From: Kluyvera ascorbata_C
Lineage (GTDB): Bacteria; Pseudomonadota; Gammaproteobacteria; Enterobacterales; Enterobacteriaceae
Length of the DNA stretch: 64,000 nt
NCBI RefSeq assembly: GCF_044197065.1
Contig: NZ_JBIQOI010000014.1
Location: 1 to 64,000 of the forward strand
Direction of reading: 5' to 3'
Shown: one piece after another, positions 8,486 to 16,654 of the stretch
Layout of the letters: every line of letters starts with the position of its first letter
How positions within the stretch are numbered: position 1 is the first letter of the stretch
Notes under the pieces: model-generated
What the model saw: only the letters and a program-made list of their open reading frames with translations
Told to the model about the DNA's origin: nothing
Databases searched by the model: none
Position numbers and translations under genes: made by a program

Positions 8486-9607
8486 TTATTGCCGACTGTC
8501 GTTCGCCTGTCGTAACAGGACGCGGCTCTCACTCTGGAAGCGCTGCGCGTAGTCACCGAACCAGTGTTCAACTTTGCGGAAGCTGTCGATAAACGCCTGC
8601 TTGTTCCCTTGCTCCAGCAGGCCAATAGCCTCGCCAAAGCGCTGGTAGTAGCGTTTAATCAGCGCCAGGTTATTGCCAGACGACATAATGATGTCTGCAT
8701 AAAGCTGCGGGTCCTGTGCGAACAATCGCCCGACCATCGCCAGCTCCAGACGGTAAATCGGCGACGAGAGCGCCAGTAACTGCTCCAGCTGGACGTTCTC
8801 TTCCGCCAGGTGCAGACCATAAGCGAAGGTCGCAAAGTGACGCAGCGCCTGGATAAAGGCCATGTTCTGGTCGTGCTCCACCGCGCTGATGCGATGCAGA
8901 CGCGCCCCCCAGACCTGAATCTGCTCAAGGAACCACTGGTACGCTTCCGGCTGACGGCCATCGCAGTACACCACAACCTGTTTCGCCAGGCTGCCGCTGT
9001 CCGGGCCGAACATCGGGTGCAGCCCTAAAACGGGCCCCTGGTGCGCGGAAAGCATGGCCTGTAACGGACCCGCTTTCACCGACGCCAAATCGACAAGAAT
9101 ACAATCCGCGGGCAGCGGCGGCAGCTTCTCGATAATTTGCTCGGTCACGTGGATAGGTACGCTGACAATCACCATGCCAGCATCAGCAACCAGCTCAGGC
9201 GCACGCGCCCAGTCATCTTTCTCCAGCGTCCGCACCTGGTAGCCAGAGAGTGTCAGCATTTTTTCAAATAGCCGCCCCATCTGGCCGCCGCCGCCCACAA
9301 TCACTACCGGGCGCAGCGACGGACACAGCGTTTTAAAGCCTTTATCGTTTTCGCTGGAGTAAGACTCCCGCATGACACGGCGCAGCACATCTTCAATCAA
9401 ATCGGGCGGCACACCCAGCGCGGCCGCTTCTTTTCGGCGTGAAGCCAACATCGACGCTTCACGCTCCGGGACATAAATCGGCAAGCCATATTTACTTTTG
9501 ACTTCCCCGACTTCCGCCACCAGTTCCAGACGCTTAGCCAGCAGGCTCAGCAGCGCTTTATCCACTTCATCAATTTGATCGCGCAGTGCGGTCAGTTCAG
9601 CAACCAT
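8486..9607 (-). CDS. tyrA: Bifunctional chorismate mutase / prephenate dehydrogenase TyrA
   Basis: TyrA makes 4-hydroxyphenylpyruvate for tyrosine synthesis. The 373-residue protein has the E. coli length: AroQ chorismate mutase (1-90), then an NAD-binding Rossmann domain starting VVIVGGGGQMG near 101, and the helical dehydrogenase domain with the conserved HPMFGPD near 195. It is the second gene of the aroF-tyrA operon. Nine bases separate it from aroF, and they carry GAGGAT as ribosome-binding site. It is regulated through the TyrR boxes upstream of aroF. Confidence 0.97.
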   Translation of the reverse strand: MVAELTALRDQIDEVDKALLSLLAKRLELVAEVGEVKSKYGLPIYVPEREASMLASRRKEAAALGVPPDLIEDVLRRVMRESYSSENDKGFKTLCPSLRPVVIVGGGGQMGRLFEKMLTLSGYQVRTLEKDDWARAPELVADAGMVIVSVPIHVTEQIIEKLPPLPADCILVDLASVKAGPLQAMLSAHQGPVLGLHPMFGPDSGSLAKQVVVYCDGRQPEAYQWFLEQIQVWGARLHRISAVEHDQNMAFIQALRHFATFAYGLHLAEENVQLEQLLALSSPIYRLELAMVGRLFAQDPQLYADIIMSSGNNLALIKRYYQRFGEAIGLLEQGNKQAFIDSFRKVEHWFGDYAQRFQSESRVLLRQANDSRQ

Positions 9608-9616
9608 ACAATCCTC

Positions 9617-10687
9617 TTACGCCAGACGAGCCGCCAGATGGCCGCGTAAATCCTTGTCGAGCTCACGCAACAGCGCATCCGTCGCTTCCCAACTGATGCA
9701 GGCATCCGTGACCGATACGCCGTATTTCATCTCACAGCGCGGCTGCTCGGAAGACTGGTTACCTTCGTGAATGTTGCTCTCAATCATCAGACCAATAATG
9801 GAACGGTTACCGTCCTTGATCTGTGCGACAACGGATTCCGCCACCGCAGGCTGACGGCGGTAGTCTTTATTAGAATTACCATGACTGCAATCTACCATCA
9901 GCGATGCGCGCAGTCCTGCTTGTTCCATCTCTTTTTCACACTGCGCCACATCTTCCGGACCGTAGTTCGGCTTTTTACCACCGCGCAGGATCACATGACC
10001 ATCCGGGTTACCCTGGGTGCGCAGCAGGCAGACTTGACCGGCCTGGTTGATACCGACAAAGCGGTGTGGCATGGCCGCTGCACGCATGGCGTTGATAGCG
10101 GTGGCCAGTGAACCATCGGTGCCGTTTTTGAAACCAACCGGCATCGACAGACCAGACGCCATTTCACGGTGGGTTTGAGATTCGGTAGTACGCGCACCAA
10201 TCGCAGACCAGCTAAACAGGTCGCCCAGGTACTGCGGGCTGTTCGGATCCAGCGCTTCGGTCGCCAGCGGCAGCCCCATGCTGACCAACTCAACCAGCAG
10301 ACGACGCGCAATTTTCAGACCACCTTCAACATCAAACGAGCCATCCATGTGCGGATCGTTGATAAGCCCTTTCCAGCCAACGGTAGTACGAGGCTTTTCA
10401 AAATAGACGCGCATAACCAGGTAGAGGCTATCGCTGACCTCTTCCGCAAGGGTTTTAAATCGACGCGCGTATTCGATGGCAGCTTCAGGATCGTGAATAG
10501 AGCAAGGCCCACACACTACCAGCAGGCGCGGATCGCGACCGGCGATAATGTCAGAAATCGTTTTACGTGATTGGGCGATTTGCGCTTCCTGCTCAACGGT
10601 GAGCGGGAATTCAGCTTTCAGCTGATCCGGGGTGATCAGAATCTGTTCATCGGCGATATTTACGTTATTCAGCGCGTCTTTTTGCAT
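9617..10687 (-). CDS. aroF: Tyr-sensitive DAHP synthase AroF
   Basis: AroF is 3-deoxy-D-arabino-heptulosonate 7-phosphate synthase, the first step of the shikimate pathway, condensing PEP and erythrose 4-phosphate. The 356 residues match the E. coli Tyr-inhibited isozyme. Visible are the catalytic LLVVCGPCSIHD, GWKGLINDP and the metal-binding C and H residues. Asn8 is retained, a residue linked to Tyr feedback in AroF. It is first in the operon with tyrA. Confidence 0.97.
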   Translation of the reverse strand: MQKDALNNVNIADEQILITPDQLKAEFPLTVEQEAQIAQSRKTISDIIAGRDPRLLVVCGPCSIHDPEAAIEYARRFKTLAEEVSDSLYLVMRVYFEKPRTTVGWKGLINDPHMDGSFDVEGGLKIARRLLVELVSMGLPLATEALDPNSPQYLGDLFSWSAIGARTTESQTHREMASGLSMPVGFKNGTDGSLATAINAMRAAAMPHRFVGINQAGQVCLLRTQGNPDGHVILRGGKKPNYGPEDVAQCEKEMEQAGLRASLMVDCSHGNSNKDYRRQPAVAESVVAQIKDGNRSIIGLMIESNIHEGNQSSEQPRCEMKYGVSVTDACISWEATDALLRELDKDLRGHLAARLA

Positions 10688-10750
10688 GATGGCATTACCT
10701 GTTATGGCTCGTTTGCGATAGTGGTTTCCTCAATGAGGTGAAGCCACAAT

Positions 10751-10853
10751 ATCATAACGAGTAAAGATTTCAATCCAAAATACGTAAATCATTATTTACA
10801 CCAGCCTGTTTTTAGCAAATAAATTGCCTAATTAATGTAAATATAAAATTACA
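10751..10853 (-). promoter_or_regulatory. aroF promoter with two TyrR boxes
   Basis: TGTAAA-N6-TTTACG (10783-10800, minus strand) is a strong TyrR box and TGTAAA-TATAAA-ATTACA (10836-10853) a second. A -10-like TATGAT is at 10751-10756 with a TTTGGA -35 17 nt before it. The strong box sits just upstream of the -35, as expected for Tyr-dependent repression. E. coli has a third box; I could not place one confidently. Confidence 0.8.
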
Positions 10854-10857
10854 CATA

Positions 10858-10886
10858 CAAAAAAGGCGAACACCTCCGTGTTCGCC
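10858..10886 (-). terminator. Terminator of the DUF2946-PepSY operon
   Basis: On the minus strand, GGGCGAACAC-GGAG-GTGTTCGCC is followed by TTTTTTG, 28 nt after the PepSY gene stop. It also insulates the TyrR-controlled aroF promoter just beyond. Confidence 0.93.
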
Positions 10887-10913
10887 CTAAGATAAAATTC
10901 ACGCCGTAAGACG

Positions 10914-12284
10914 CTATTCCACCGCTTGTGGTACCCGTTGCGCTAACGCATTTCGCCAGCGCAACCAGTCAATCATGATGAACATCAGCAAACTGGCTCC
11001 CATTACCGGTAGCGCCAGGGCGAGCGCAACCGCCAGCAACAGCATGAACGCTCTGGCTGGAAGGGTCAGCGCCAGCCAACTTTGCACTAACGTCTGGACT
11101 GGGCTCGCCTGCGATTGTGCTGGACGCTTGATCCACCAAAGGCGATACCCCATAACGATAGCGACGCAAAGCGCGAGGCCAAAGGCGATCAACAGCAGTT
11201 GATTAGGTAAGCCGAACAGAATACCCATATGAAAATCCACGCCCCAGCGGGTGAGCTTCGCCATCAACGGAAAATCCGCAAATTGCGTGTAGTCAACGAT
11301 CGCAAGCGAAGTAGGATCGATAGCCACCGCATCAACCTGCGTCGGCCAACGCCTATCGATCTCCGTTACCGTCCAGGCACGATCGGCGCTGCGCGGCGGT
11401 CTGATCTCCAGATGTGTGGCAGCAATCCCCCCTCGCTGCGCCGCCTGCAGGATCGCATCAATCCTGTCTACGGCGATCGGCGGCTCGTTCATGATCATGC
11501 CTTGATGGTGACCATGATGCTCAGCATGCGGGTCCATCGCCATGACTTCGCCGCCGTGCAGTTGTGTATTCACCTGCGGCGTTAGCCAACCAAACTCAGC
11601 GCGCAGCTTATCCACATTACCGCCAGCCCATTGCGACCAGGTAAGGCCAGTTGCAGAAAACAGCAGCATACCTGCCAGCAGACACCAGCCTAGCGTGACG
11701 TGCACTCGCCGGGTATTCTGCAATCGGTTCTTAATACGCCGTTTTGGCCGGGTAACGGCCCACAATAAAATCCCGCCCAGTGCCGCGACCCACATCCACG
11801 ATGCGGCAAGCTCGCTATAAAGTCGCCCTGTATCCCCTAAAAGCAAAGAGCGATGTGCGTAATCAATCCACTGACGCAGCGGTAAAATGCCGCTGGTTCC
11901 ATAGACCGTCATATCACCTTTCACCGCGAGTGTGACAGGATCAATAAAAACGGCACGATTTTCTGAGGGCTGTAGTGAAGGGTCAGCAAACATGACTCTT
12001 GTTGTCTCCCCTCTTTCCAGAGCCGGACGCACCGCGCTCAGTCGCAGTGGCGCTTCAAGCGAACGTTCCGCAACGGCAATCTGTTCGGCGAGAGAATGTC
12101 GCTCGCCGCTCATCTCACTATGAAGTGCCTGACGGTAAATCAGATTCTCCAGTTGAGGCGTGGCGACATACAGCGTGCCGGTAAAGGCCGCAACGAAAAT
12201 AAAGGGTCCAACGAACAGACCGATAAAAAAGTGCAAACGGCGCAGCAGGTGCACCCATGCCGCCCGCGAGGTGCAGGTTGTCAT
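10914..12284 (-). CDS. PepSY-associated transmembrane protein
   Basis: This inner-membrane protein of 456 residues belongs to the PepSY_TM (PiuB-like) group, often linked to iron or copper handling and to ferric reduction. Transmembrane segments can be read near 17-40, 160-180, 198-220 and 365-388, with more hydrophobic segments at 405-440. The N terminus LHFFIGLFVGPFIF is typical of the family. A His cluster (AEHHGHHQG near 255) lies in the large periplasmic loop and could bind metal. Probably co-transcribed with the DUF2946 gene 55 nt upstream. The substrate is unknown. Confidence 0.82.
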   Translation of the reverse strand: MTTCTSRAAWVHLLRRLHFFIGLFVGPFIFVAAFTGTLYVATPQLENLIYRQALHSEMSGERHSLAEQIAVAERSLEAPLRLSAVRPALERGETTRVMFADPSLQPSENRAVFIDPVTLAVKGDMTVYGTSGILPLRQWIDYAHRSLLLGDTGRLYSELAASWMWVAALGGILLWAVTRPKRRIKNRLQNTRRVHVTLGWCLLAGMLLFSATGLTWSQWAGGNVDKLRAEFGWLTPQVNTQLHGGEVMAMDPHAEHHGHHQGMIMNEPPIAVDRIDAILQAAQRGGIAATHLEIRPPRSADRAWTVTEIDRRWPTQVDAVAIDPTSLAIVDYTQFADFPLMAKLTRWGVDFHMGILFGLPNQLLLIAFGLALCVAIVMGYRLWWIKRPAQSQASPVQTLVQSWLALTLPARAFMLLLAVALALALPVMGASLLMFIMIDWLRWRNALAQRVPQAVE

Positions 12285-12339
12285 ACTCTTCCTTTATGCA
12301 AATAAGAGCGATGTAACGCTAAAGCGCGAGTTATCGTTA

Positions 12340-12747
12340 TTAAGCAGGTAAAGCAGACGGTTCCGGCGGCGCGCGGGTTTCGGGGAATAGCCAGAGGGAG
12401 TCACACCGGTGGAAAACCAGCGGCGGGAAAGACGCGGTCGCCACGCGAAGCATCAGTGCGCTTAGCAAAACGCACAGGGCCAGAATCAAGCCAGGAACAT
12501 GGGTGAGAAGCACGCAGTAGCCGCAGGCCTCGCCGTGATCGATGGGCATACTGTCCGGCGCGGAGTGATGTTCAGACATCGGCGTAGGCATGCTCATTTC
12601 ATGATGCATACCCGGCATGGCGCTCATCGGCGATTGCTGCAACGAAACTGAGATGAGCGGAGCCACAATAATCAGCGCCATAGCAAACATCGCAAGCCAG
12701 GCGGCTCGCTGTTTTAGGGCTGAAATGTTGAAGGCTTTTGTGCTCAC
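12340..12747 (-). CDS. DUF2946 family small membrane protein, Met/His-rich
   Basis: This 135-residue protein has an N-terminal hydrophobic segment (15-35), a periplasmic loop rich in Met and His (MPGMHHEMSM, EHHSAPDSM, IDHGEACGYC) and a second membrane segment (82-103). This is the DUF2946 pattern. The Met/His/Cys residues suggest copper binding, which is inference. It is upstream of and in line with the PepSY gene, so the two probably form one operon. The pair takes the place of yfiLRNB of E. coli. Confidence 0.78.
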   Translation of the reverse strand: MSTKAFNISALKQRAAWLAMFAMALIIVAPLISVSLQQSPMSAMPGMHHEMSMPTPMSEHHSAPDSMPIDHGEACGYCVLLTHVPGLILALCVLLSALMLRVATASFPPLVFHRCDSLWLFPETRAPPEPSALPA

Positions 12748-12876
12748 TCGACTCTCCTGATACGAGCGGGCATTGTAAATGATTTAGCTAATAACTGTTA
12801 ACGAGAGGTGCCATTTTTTATGGGGGATTTTTAAATCCGTTAGCGTTACACCGTGCCATAACTGACCACATATATA

Positions 12877-12910
12877 AAAAAAGGGCCAGCCTTTCGGCCA
12901 GCCCTTTTTA
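12877..12910 (-). terminator. Original rpsP-rplS operon terminator, cut off by the prophage
   Basis: On the minus strand, AAGGGCTGGCC-GAAA-GGCTGGCCCTT pairs along 11 bp (with two G-U pairs) and is followed by T7. It lies just left of attL, so before integration it would have stood about 20-50 nt after the rplS stop. The whole prophage now separates it from rplS. Confidence 0.85.
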
Positions 12911-12933
12911 ACAGGATGTCGCTTGCGCGAATC

Positions 12934-12947
12934 TTAGTTAAGACGCT
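12934..12947. repeat. attL: attL core
   Basis: TTAGTTAAGACGCT is identical to 44633-44646, where it forms the stop codon and last codons of rplS. Identity ends at 12933 on the left and 12948 on the right. The flank to the left is host sequence (rplS terminator), to the right phage sequence. Confidence 0.9.
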
Positions 12948-12986
12948 TCTAAAGAACGCCTTTAAAAAACAATGATTTATAAAAAT

Positions 12987-12998
12987 AACAATAAGTTA
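12987..12998 (-). promoter_or_regulatory. Possible IHF site in the int-side attachment arm
   Basis: Minus strand TAACTTATTGTT differs at one base from YAACTTNTTGAT and lies in AT-rich DNA between the att core and the arm-type repeats, where P2-like att sites bind IHF. The match is short. Confidence 0.4.
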
Positions 12999-13006
12999 CG
13001 CACATC

Positions 13007-14077
13007 CTAGGTATGTTCTGACCCATCCTCGCACATGCTCGGTGGACATTCGGTGGACATAACCAAGCTCAGAGGATTTAGCTCAACTGCTTGTTCAAGA
13101 TGGTCAGGGGCAAAGTGTGCATACTTCATTGTTTCGCGAATATTTGCATGCCCGAGTATCTTCTGTAGTACCAAAATATTCCCGCCGTTCATCATAAAAT
13201 GCGCACCGAAGGTGTGGCGAAGTACATGTGTCTTCTGCCCTTCTGTCAGCTCAATATCGGTAAGCAACAGCATTTTTTTGAACTCTTGATAGCAAGGCTT
13301 AAACATACGCCCCTGACGTTTGGATAATTTCTCATAAAGCCATAACGGGATCGGAACTGTGCGGTTTTTTTTGCCTTTGGTTTTTGTGAATGTCAGCTTG
13401 TGTGGTGAAAGCTGTGGCCGGGTTAACCGTTGAGCCTCACCCCACCGCGCACCGGTTGCCAGGCATATTTCGGCTATCTGGGTCAGGTCATCATGTCCAT
13501 ATTGGTGGCATGCATTTAAAAGCTGTGGGATTTGCTCGAGTGTCAACCATGACATCTCTTTCTCAGCTTCTTTAAAGACGCGAATACCATCAAGAGGATT
13601 TGGTAAGCTCCATTCCCCTAACCGCTTCAACTCATTGAAAACCGCTTCGAGATATTGTTGCTCACGATTGACGGTGATTGGTTTTGCTACCCATTTCGCG
13701 GGGTCTTTGTGATAGCCGTTATCAATTTTCCCGCTGAGCCGTTGGTCGCGATAATGTGCCCAATCTTTAGCAGTCAGTTGTGAGGCGACCGGGTCACCTA
13801 AGCCGTTACAAACAATCTGTAGTTTTGCAAAACGGGATTTGCTCGCGACTAATGCCTGACCGTGAAGATTGTGCCAAAGCTGAATAATTTCACTGAGCTT
13901 GCGGCGGTCTTCTTTCTCTGACATCCACGGCTTATTTTTTGCCTCGTCACGATAATATTGCTCGTAAGATACCGCCTCACCTTTAGTGGGAAAGCGTTTA
14001 CGAACACGGCGGCTCTCGCGCCCATCAACGCGAAAATCACATAGCCACTCGCCTGACGAAAGCTTTTTAACAGTCAT
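13007..14077 (-). CDS. int: Phage tyrosine integrase
   Basis: This tyrosine recombinase of 356 residues is of the P2 Int type. Catalytic residues are visible: Arg in ATGARWGE (near 215), Lys in the KTKGKK hairpin, HVLRH (H-x-x-R near 285), and the GHANIRETMKYAH motif near 310 holding the second His and the Tyr nucleophile. I chose ATG 14077 (MTVKKL), just after the cI stop; a longer frame would overlap cI. The last codons are made of two GTGGACAT repeats (read as ATGTCCAC) that look like integrase arm sites. It is co-directional with cI, as in P2. Confidence 0.93.
   Translation of the reverse strand: MTVKKLSSGEWLCDFRVDGRESRRVRKRFPTKGEAVSYEQYYRDEAKNKPWMSEKEDRRKLSEIIQLWHNLHGQALVASKSRFAKLQIVCNGLGDPVASQLTAKDWAHYRDQRLSGKIDNGYHKDPAKWVAKPITVNREQQYLEAVFNELKRLGEWSLPNPLDGIRVFKEAEKEMSWLTLEQIPQLLNACHQYGHDDLTQIAEICLATGARWGEAQRLTRPQLSPHKLTFTKTKGKKNRTVPIPLWLYEKLSKRQGRMFKPCYQEFKKMLLLTDIELTEGQKTHVLRHTFGAHFMMNGGNILVLQKILGHANIRETMKYAHFAPDHLEQAVELNPLSLVMSTECPPSMCEDGSEHT
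13042..13060. repeat. Integrase arm-type sites, int side (two copies)
   Basis: GTGGACAT at 13042-13049 and 13053-13060, spaced 11 bp, one helical turn. The same GTGGACA core recurs three times on the other side of the prophage. P2 Int is known to bind TGTGGACA-type arm repeats, so these are very likely arm sites. They lie inside the int coding end. Confidence 0.75.
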
Positions 14078-14079
14078 GA

Positions 14080-14952
14080 TTAAATACTTTTGCTCAATGT
14101 CAGAAAGACCATGCCGACGCATTTGATTTCATCGACAAGACACTCAAACTGAGAGGCTCCATTTTTGACAGTCAGACGATTACCGGGGAGTCGAGCCACA
14201 TCGTACACATCACAGGTGCCATCAACATCAATAAGCCATCGTCCATTAGCAATATTTTTAGCGTCCAGATCCACAAGCCAGCGCTGGCCTGTTTTTTCGA
14301 CCAGAACAGGATTATTCACCCCTGCTTCAATCAACGTCTCATCGCAAAACCAAGCGCCGCTCTCCGAAAGCTGCCCCGTCTGGATACTGTATTTCGTAAT
14401 TTGTTTGAGACCCGCGGGTAAAGAAGTAATTGGCTCTCGTTGTGATTGAGCCTGTTGCTCATTCATGGAACCAACACCAGTCGCCAACCAGTACAGAGAT
14501 ACGCCAGTATCGAGAGCACAGACTATAACCACATCGCCGGGGAAATGGTCACGCCTTACCCATGCGCTCATAGTGCCTGACGGTATATCAAGATGGTCGC
14601 CCAGCTCCTTTTGCATGGTAAATCCGTAAGCTTGCATGATGCGCTGCAAAATCTCTTTCCCGCCTGAATTTTGCATAGCCGCCATCAGTCTGATTCCCTT
14701 CATGGGGTAGTTGCCCGGCTCAAATCTTACATTTGTAAGTTCAACCCCTTCCATAAGCCACTTAATGTCTGCACCTGTATCTAAAACGCATTGCACGACG
14801 TAATCACCAGGTACATTACCGCGCGCAACCCAATTACTGATAGTTGATAGAGGAACTTTAGTTATTTCTGAGTACGCTTGACGAGTCCTAACACCATATG
14901 AAATTAGAATTCTTTCAATAACTTGCTTAACATCGCCAACATCATTACCCAT
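14080..14952 (-). CDS. cI: CI-type lysogeny repressor with a duplicated N-terminal domain
   Basis: This 290-residue repressor belongs to the 186/Fels-2 CI type but is about 100 residues longer than 186 CI (192). Two Phage_CI_repr helix-turn-helix domains occur in tandem. The first (about 8-75) reads ILISYGV...STISNWVARGNVPGDYVVQCVLDTGADIKWL. The second (about 97-160) reads IMQAYGF...GTMSAWVRRDHFPGDVVIVCALDTGVSLYWL. The C-terminal half (about 185-290) is the normal oligomerisation domain. I chose ATG 14952 (MGNDVG); upstream in-frame codons would cross the operator. It is divergent from cox and followed by int, 2 nt apart. Confidence 0.9.
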   Translation of the reverse strand: MGNDVGDVKQVIERILISYGVRTRQAYSEITKVPLSTISNWVARGNVPGDYVVQCVLDTGADIKWLMEGVELTNVRFEPGNYPMKGIRLMAAMQNSGGKEILQRIMQAYGFTMQKELGDHLDIPSGTMSAWVRRDHFPGDVVIVCALDTGVSLYWLATGVGSMNEQQAQSQREPITSLPAGLKQITKYSIQTGQLSESGAWFCDETLIEAGVNNPVLVEKTGQRWLVDLDAKNIANGRWLIDVDGTCDVYDVARLPGNRLTVKNGASQFECLVDEIKCVGMVFLTLSKSI

Positions 14953-15077
14953 ATGAGACACCTTTAAATACTCGTTGGGGTATTTACATAAAACCCAAAC
15001 GGGATTAACCTTTGCCTCAACACACCGCAAATGTGCGAGAACATACCAAAAACAAACATAACCGGAGATATTCACCT
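14953..15077. promoter_or_regulatory. cI-cox divergent operator/promoter region
   Basis: The region holds the inverted repeat AAATAC-N8-GTATTT (14966-14985), just before the cI start, and further related half-sites such as ACATACC (15041-15047). Being the only sequence between the repressor and the lytic cox gene, it should contain both promoters and the CI/Cox operators. I could not fix -10/-35 boxes with confidence. Confidence 0.6.
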
Positions 15078-15305
15078 ATGAATATTCAAATTGCAATCCC
15101 TCAAGGCCCGGACTTCATGTCATATGAAGAATTTGCTGAGCAATACGGGTGCAGTCTGAACACCGTAAAAGACATGATTAAGCGCGGTGAGCTGCTGCTT
15201 GTACCCCGTACTCGCGAAGGCTGTGCCGGTCGTATCAACATGATCGCATTCCGTACGCGTTTGCTCGCTCAGGCTCTAAATTCTCGTTACGCCGTGTTCC
15301 AGTAA
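15078..15305 (+). CDS. cox: Cox/Apl-like excisionase and repressor
   Basis: A 75-residue winged-helix protein (MSYEEFAEQYGCSLNTVKDMIKRGELLLVPR) of the Cox/Apl type. In P2 and 186 it turns off the lysogenic promoter and directs excision with Int. I chose ATG 15078 (MNIQIA), preceded by CCGGAGA. It is the first gene of the lytic early transcript. Confidence 0.85.
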   Translation: MNIQIAIPQGPDFMSYEEFAEQYGCSLNTVKDMIKRGELLLVPRTREGCAGRINMIAFRTRLLAQALNSRYAVFQ

Positions 15306-15336
15306 CTTAATTTTGCAAGTTAGAGGGAGTTTCAGC

Positions 15337-15846
15337 ATGTTAGATTTTCGCGTTTCCTCACATGAACACTTCGAAGATGCGTGTCGAAAATTCGCGGCTA
15401 CGCACAACGTGAAAGAGCTGGCAATTAAAGCCGGTATAAAGCCGCATACGCTTTACAACAAACTCAACCCGGAACAACCGCACCAGCTCACTCCTCGTGA
15501 AATCTGGACACTGACAGACCTGACCGAAGACTCGACTTTAGTCGATGGTTTTCTGGCTCAGATCCATTGTCTGCCTTGCGTACCGGTTAATGAGCTTGCG
15601 AAAGATAAATTACAGTCATACGTCATGCACGCTATGAGCGAACTCGGGCAACTAGCAAGCGGTGCAGTAACGACAGAACGCCTGACCCCTGCTCGTAAAC
15701 AAAACATGATTGCGAGTGTTAATTCAGGGATCCGCATGTTGTCGCTTTCAGCTCTGGCGTTACAAGCTCGCTTACAGGCCAACCCGGCCATGTCGAGCGT
15801 TGTCGATACCATGACCGGAATCGGCGCAACATTCGGTTTGGTGTGA
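15337..15846 (+). CDS. cII: Phage regulatory protein CII
   Basis: A 169-residue CII (Phage_CII family), the length of 186 CII, which activates the lysogenic establishment promoter. A helix-turn-helix-like segment KELAIKAGIKPHTLYNKLNP lies at 25-45. ATG 15337 has GAGGGA 8-9 nt before it; an upstream in-frame start is less likely. Confidence 0.88.
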   Translation: MLDFRVSSHEHFEDACRKFAATHNVKELAIKAGIKPHTLYNKLNPEQPHQLTPREIWTLTDLTEDSTLVDGFLAQIHCLPCVPVNELAKDKLQSYVMHAMSELGQLASGAVTTERLTPARKQNMIASVNSGIRMLSLSALALQARLQANPAMSSVVDTMTGIGATFGLV

Positions 15847-15853
15847 GGTGGTT

Positions 15854-16054
15854 ATGCTGACTAAAGAGCCCTCTTTCGCATCACTACTCGTTAAGCAAAG
15901 CCCATCGATGCATTACGGCCACGGCTGGATTGCAGGTGATAACGGTAAGCGCTGGCATCCGAGCCGGTCGCAAGCTGATTTACTGGCTGGATTGTCGACC
16001 AATAAGCAGGGGGAATCATGGCTCTCGAAGCTGTTGAACTGTCTGCGCCACTGA
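15854..16054 (+). CDS. fil: Phage filamentation protein Fil
   Basis: A 66-residue protein matching the Fil family of 186-like phages (PSFASLLVKQSP, MHYGHGWI, GKRWHP). In 186, Fil expression blocks host division and causes filamentation. ATG 15854 follows GAGGTGG. The end overlaps the DUF5347 gene by 37 nt in another frame. Confidence 0.82.
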   Translation: MLTKEPSFASLLVKQSPSMHYGHGWIAGDNGKRWHPSRSQADLLAGLSTNKQGESWLSKLLNCLRH

Positions 16055-16356
16055 CCGCCGGTGAACGACTGGCAGGTTTGAATCATATCGCTGAGTTACG
16101 CGCCCGGTTTTGGGGTGATGGCTGGAAAGAGGTCGAGCAGTTTATCCGCGACATGCGCAATAAACGTGATCCACTGTTTGAAGAGAATAGCCGCGCACTA
16201 GCCGCAATATTCTTTCTGGCAAAAATACCGACAGCTCGTCATGAGCTCGAATTAAGTGAGCTGACGACTGACGAGAAAAAAGCGCTTATTACAGCGATGA
16301 ATCATTTTCGTGCAGTGGTGAGCTTATTTCCAAAACGGCTAACCATGCCGAATTAA
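16018..16356 (+). CDS. DUF5347 family phage protein
   Basis: A 112-residue protein of the DUF5347 family found at this place in P2-like phages (APLTAGERLAGLNHIAELRA, NSRALAAIFFLAKIP). Function unknown. No signal or membrane segment. Begins inside fil. Confidence 0.72.
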   Translation: MALEAVELSAPLTAGERLAGLNHIAELRARFWGDGWKEVEQFIRDMRNKRDPLFEENSRALAAIFFLAKIPTARHELELSELTTDEKKALITAMNHFRAVVSLFPKRLTMPN

Positions 16357-16420
16357 CCCACAACAGAAATTCATGGCGTAAACCCGCCGGGCATTCTTTT
16401 ACCTAAATTCAGGAGTTTTT

Positions 16421-16654
16421 ATGAGTCGAACTATTTTCTTATCAACGCCGAGCGGTACTGGCGATGACGTATTGGCGACCCTGTTTAAAGAAGCCAAAAA
16501 AGAAGAGCGCAAAGACCGCGCTTTAGCCGTTTCAATCCGTCTAGAGGCTCTGGCCGTTCACATTACCAATACAGATATGAGCGGCAAAGAAGCGGCTGAA
16601 CTTCTGCGCCGCGAAGCTACTCGCTACGAAAACGAATCTCAGGAGCTGCACTGA
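16421..16654 (+). CDS. DUF2732 family phage protein
   Basis: A 77-residue charged, mostly helical protein of the DUF2732 type, regularly found between cII and A in P2-like phages. TCAGGAG lies 8 nt before the ATG. Its TGA overlaps the next ATG by one base. Function unknown. Confidence 0.75.
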   Translation: MSRTIFLSTPSGTGDDVLATLFKEAKKEERKDRALAVSIRLEALAVHITNTDMSGKEAAELLRREATRYENESQELH

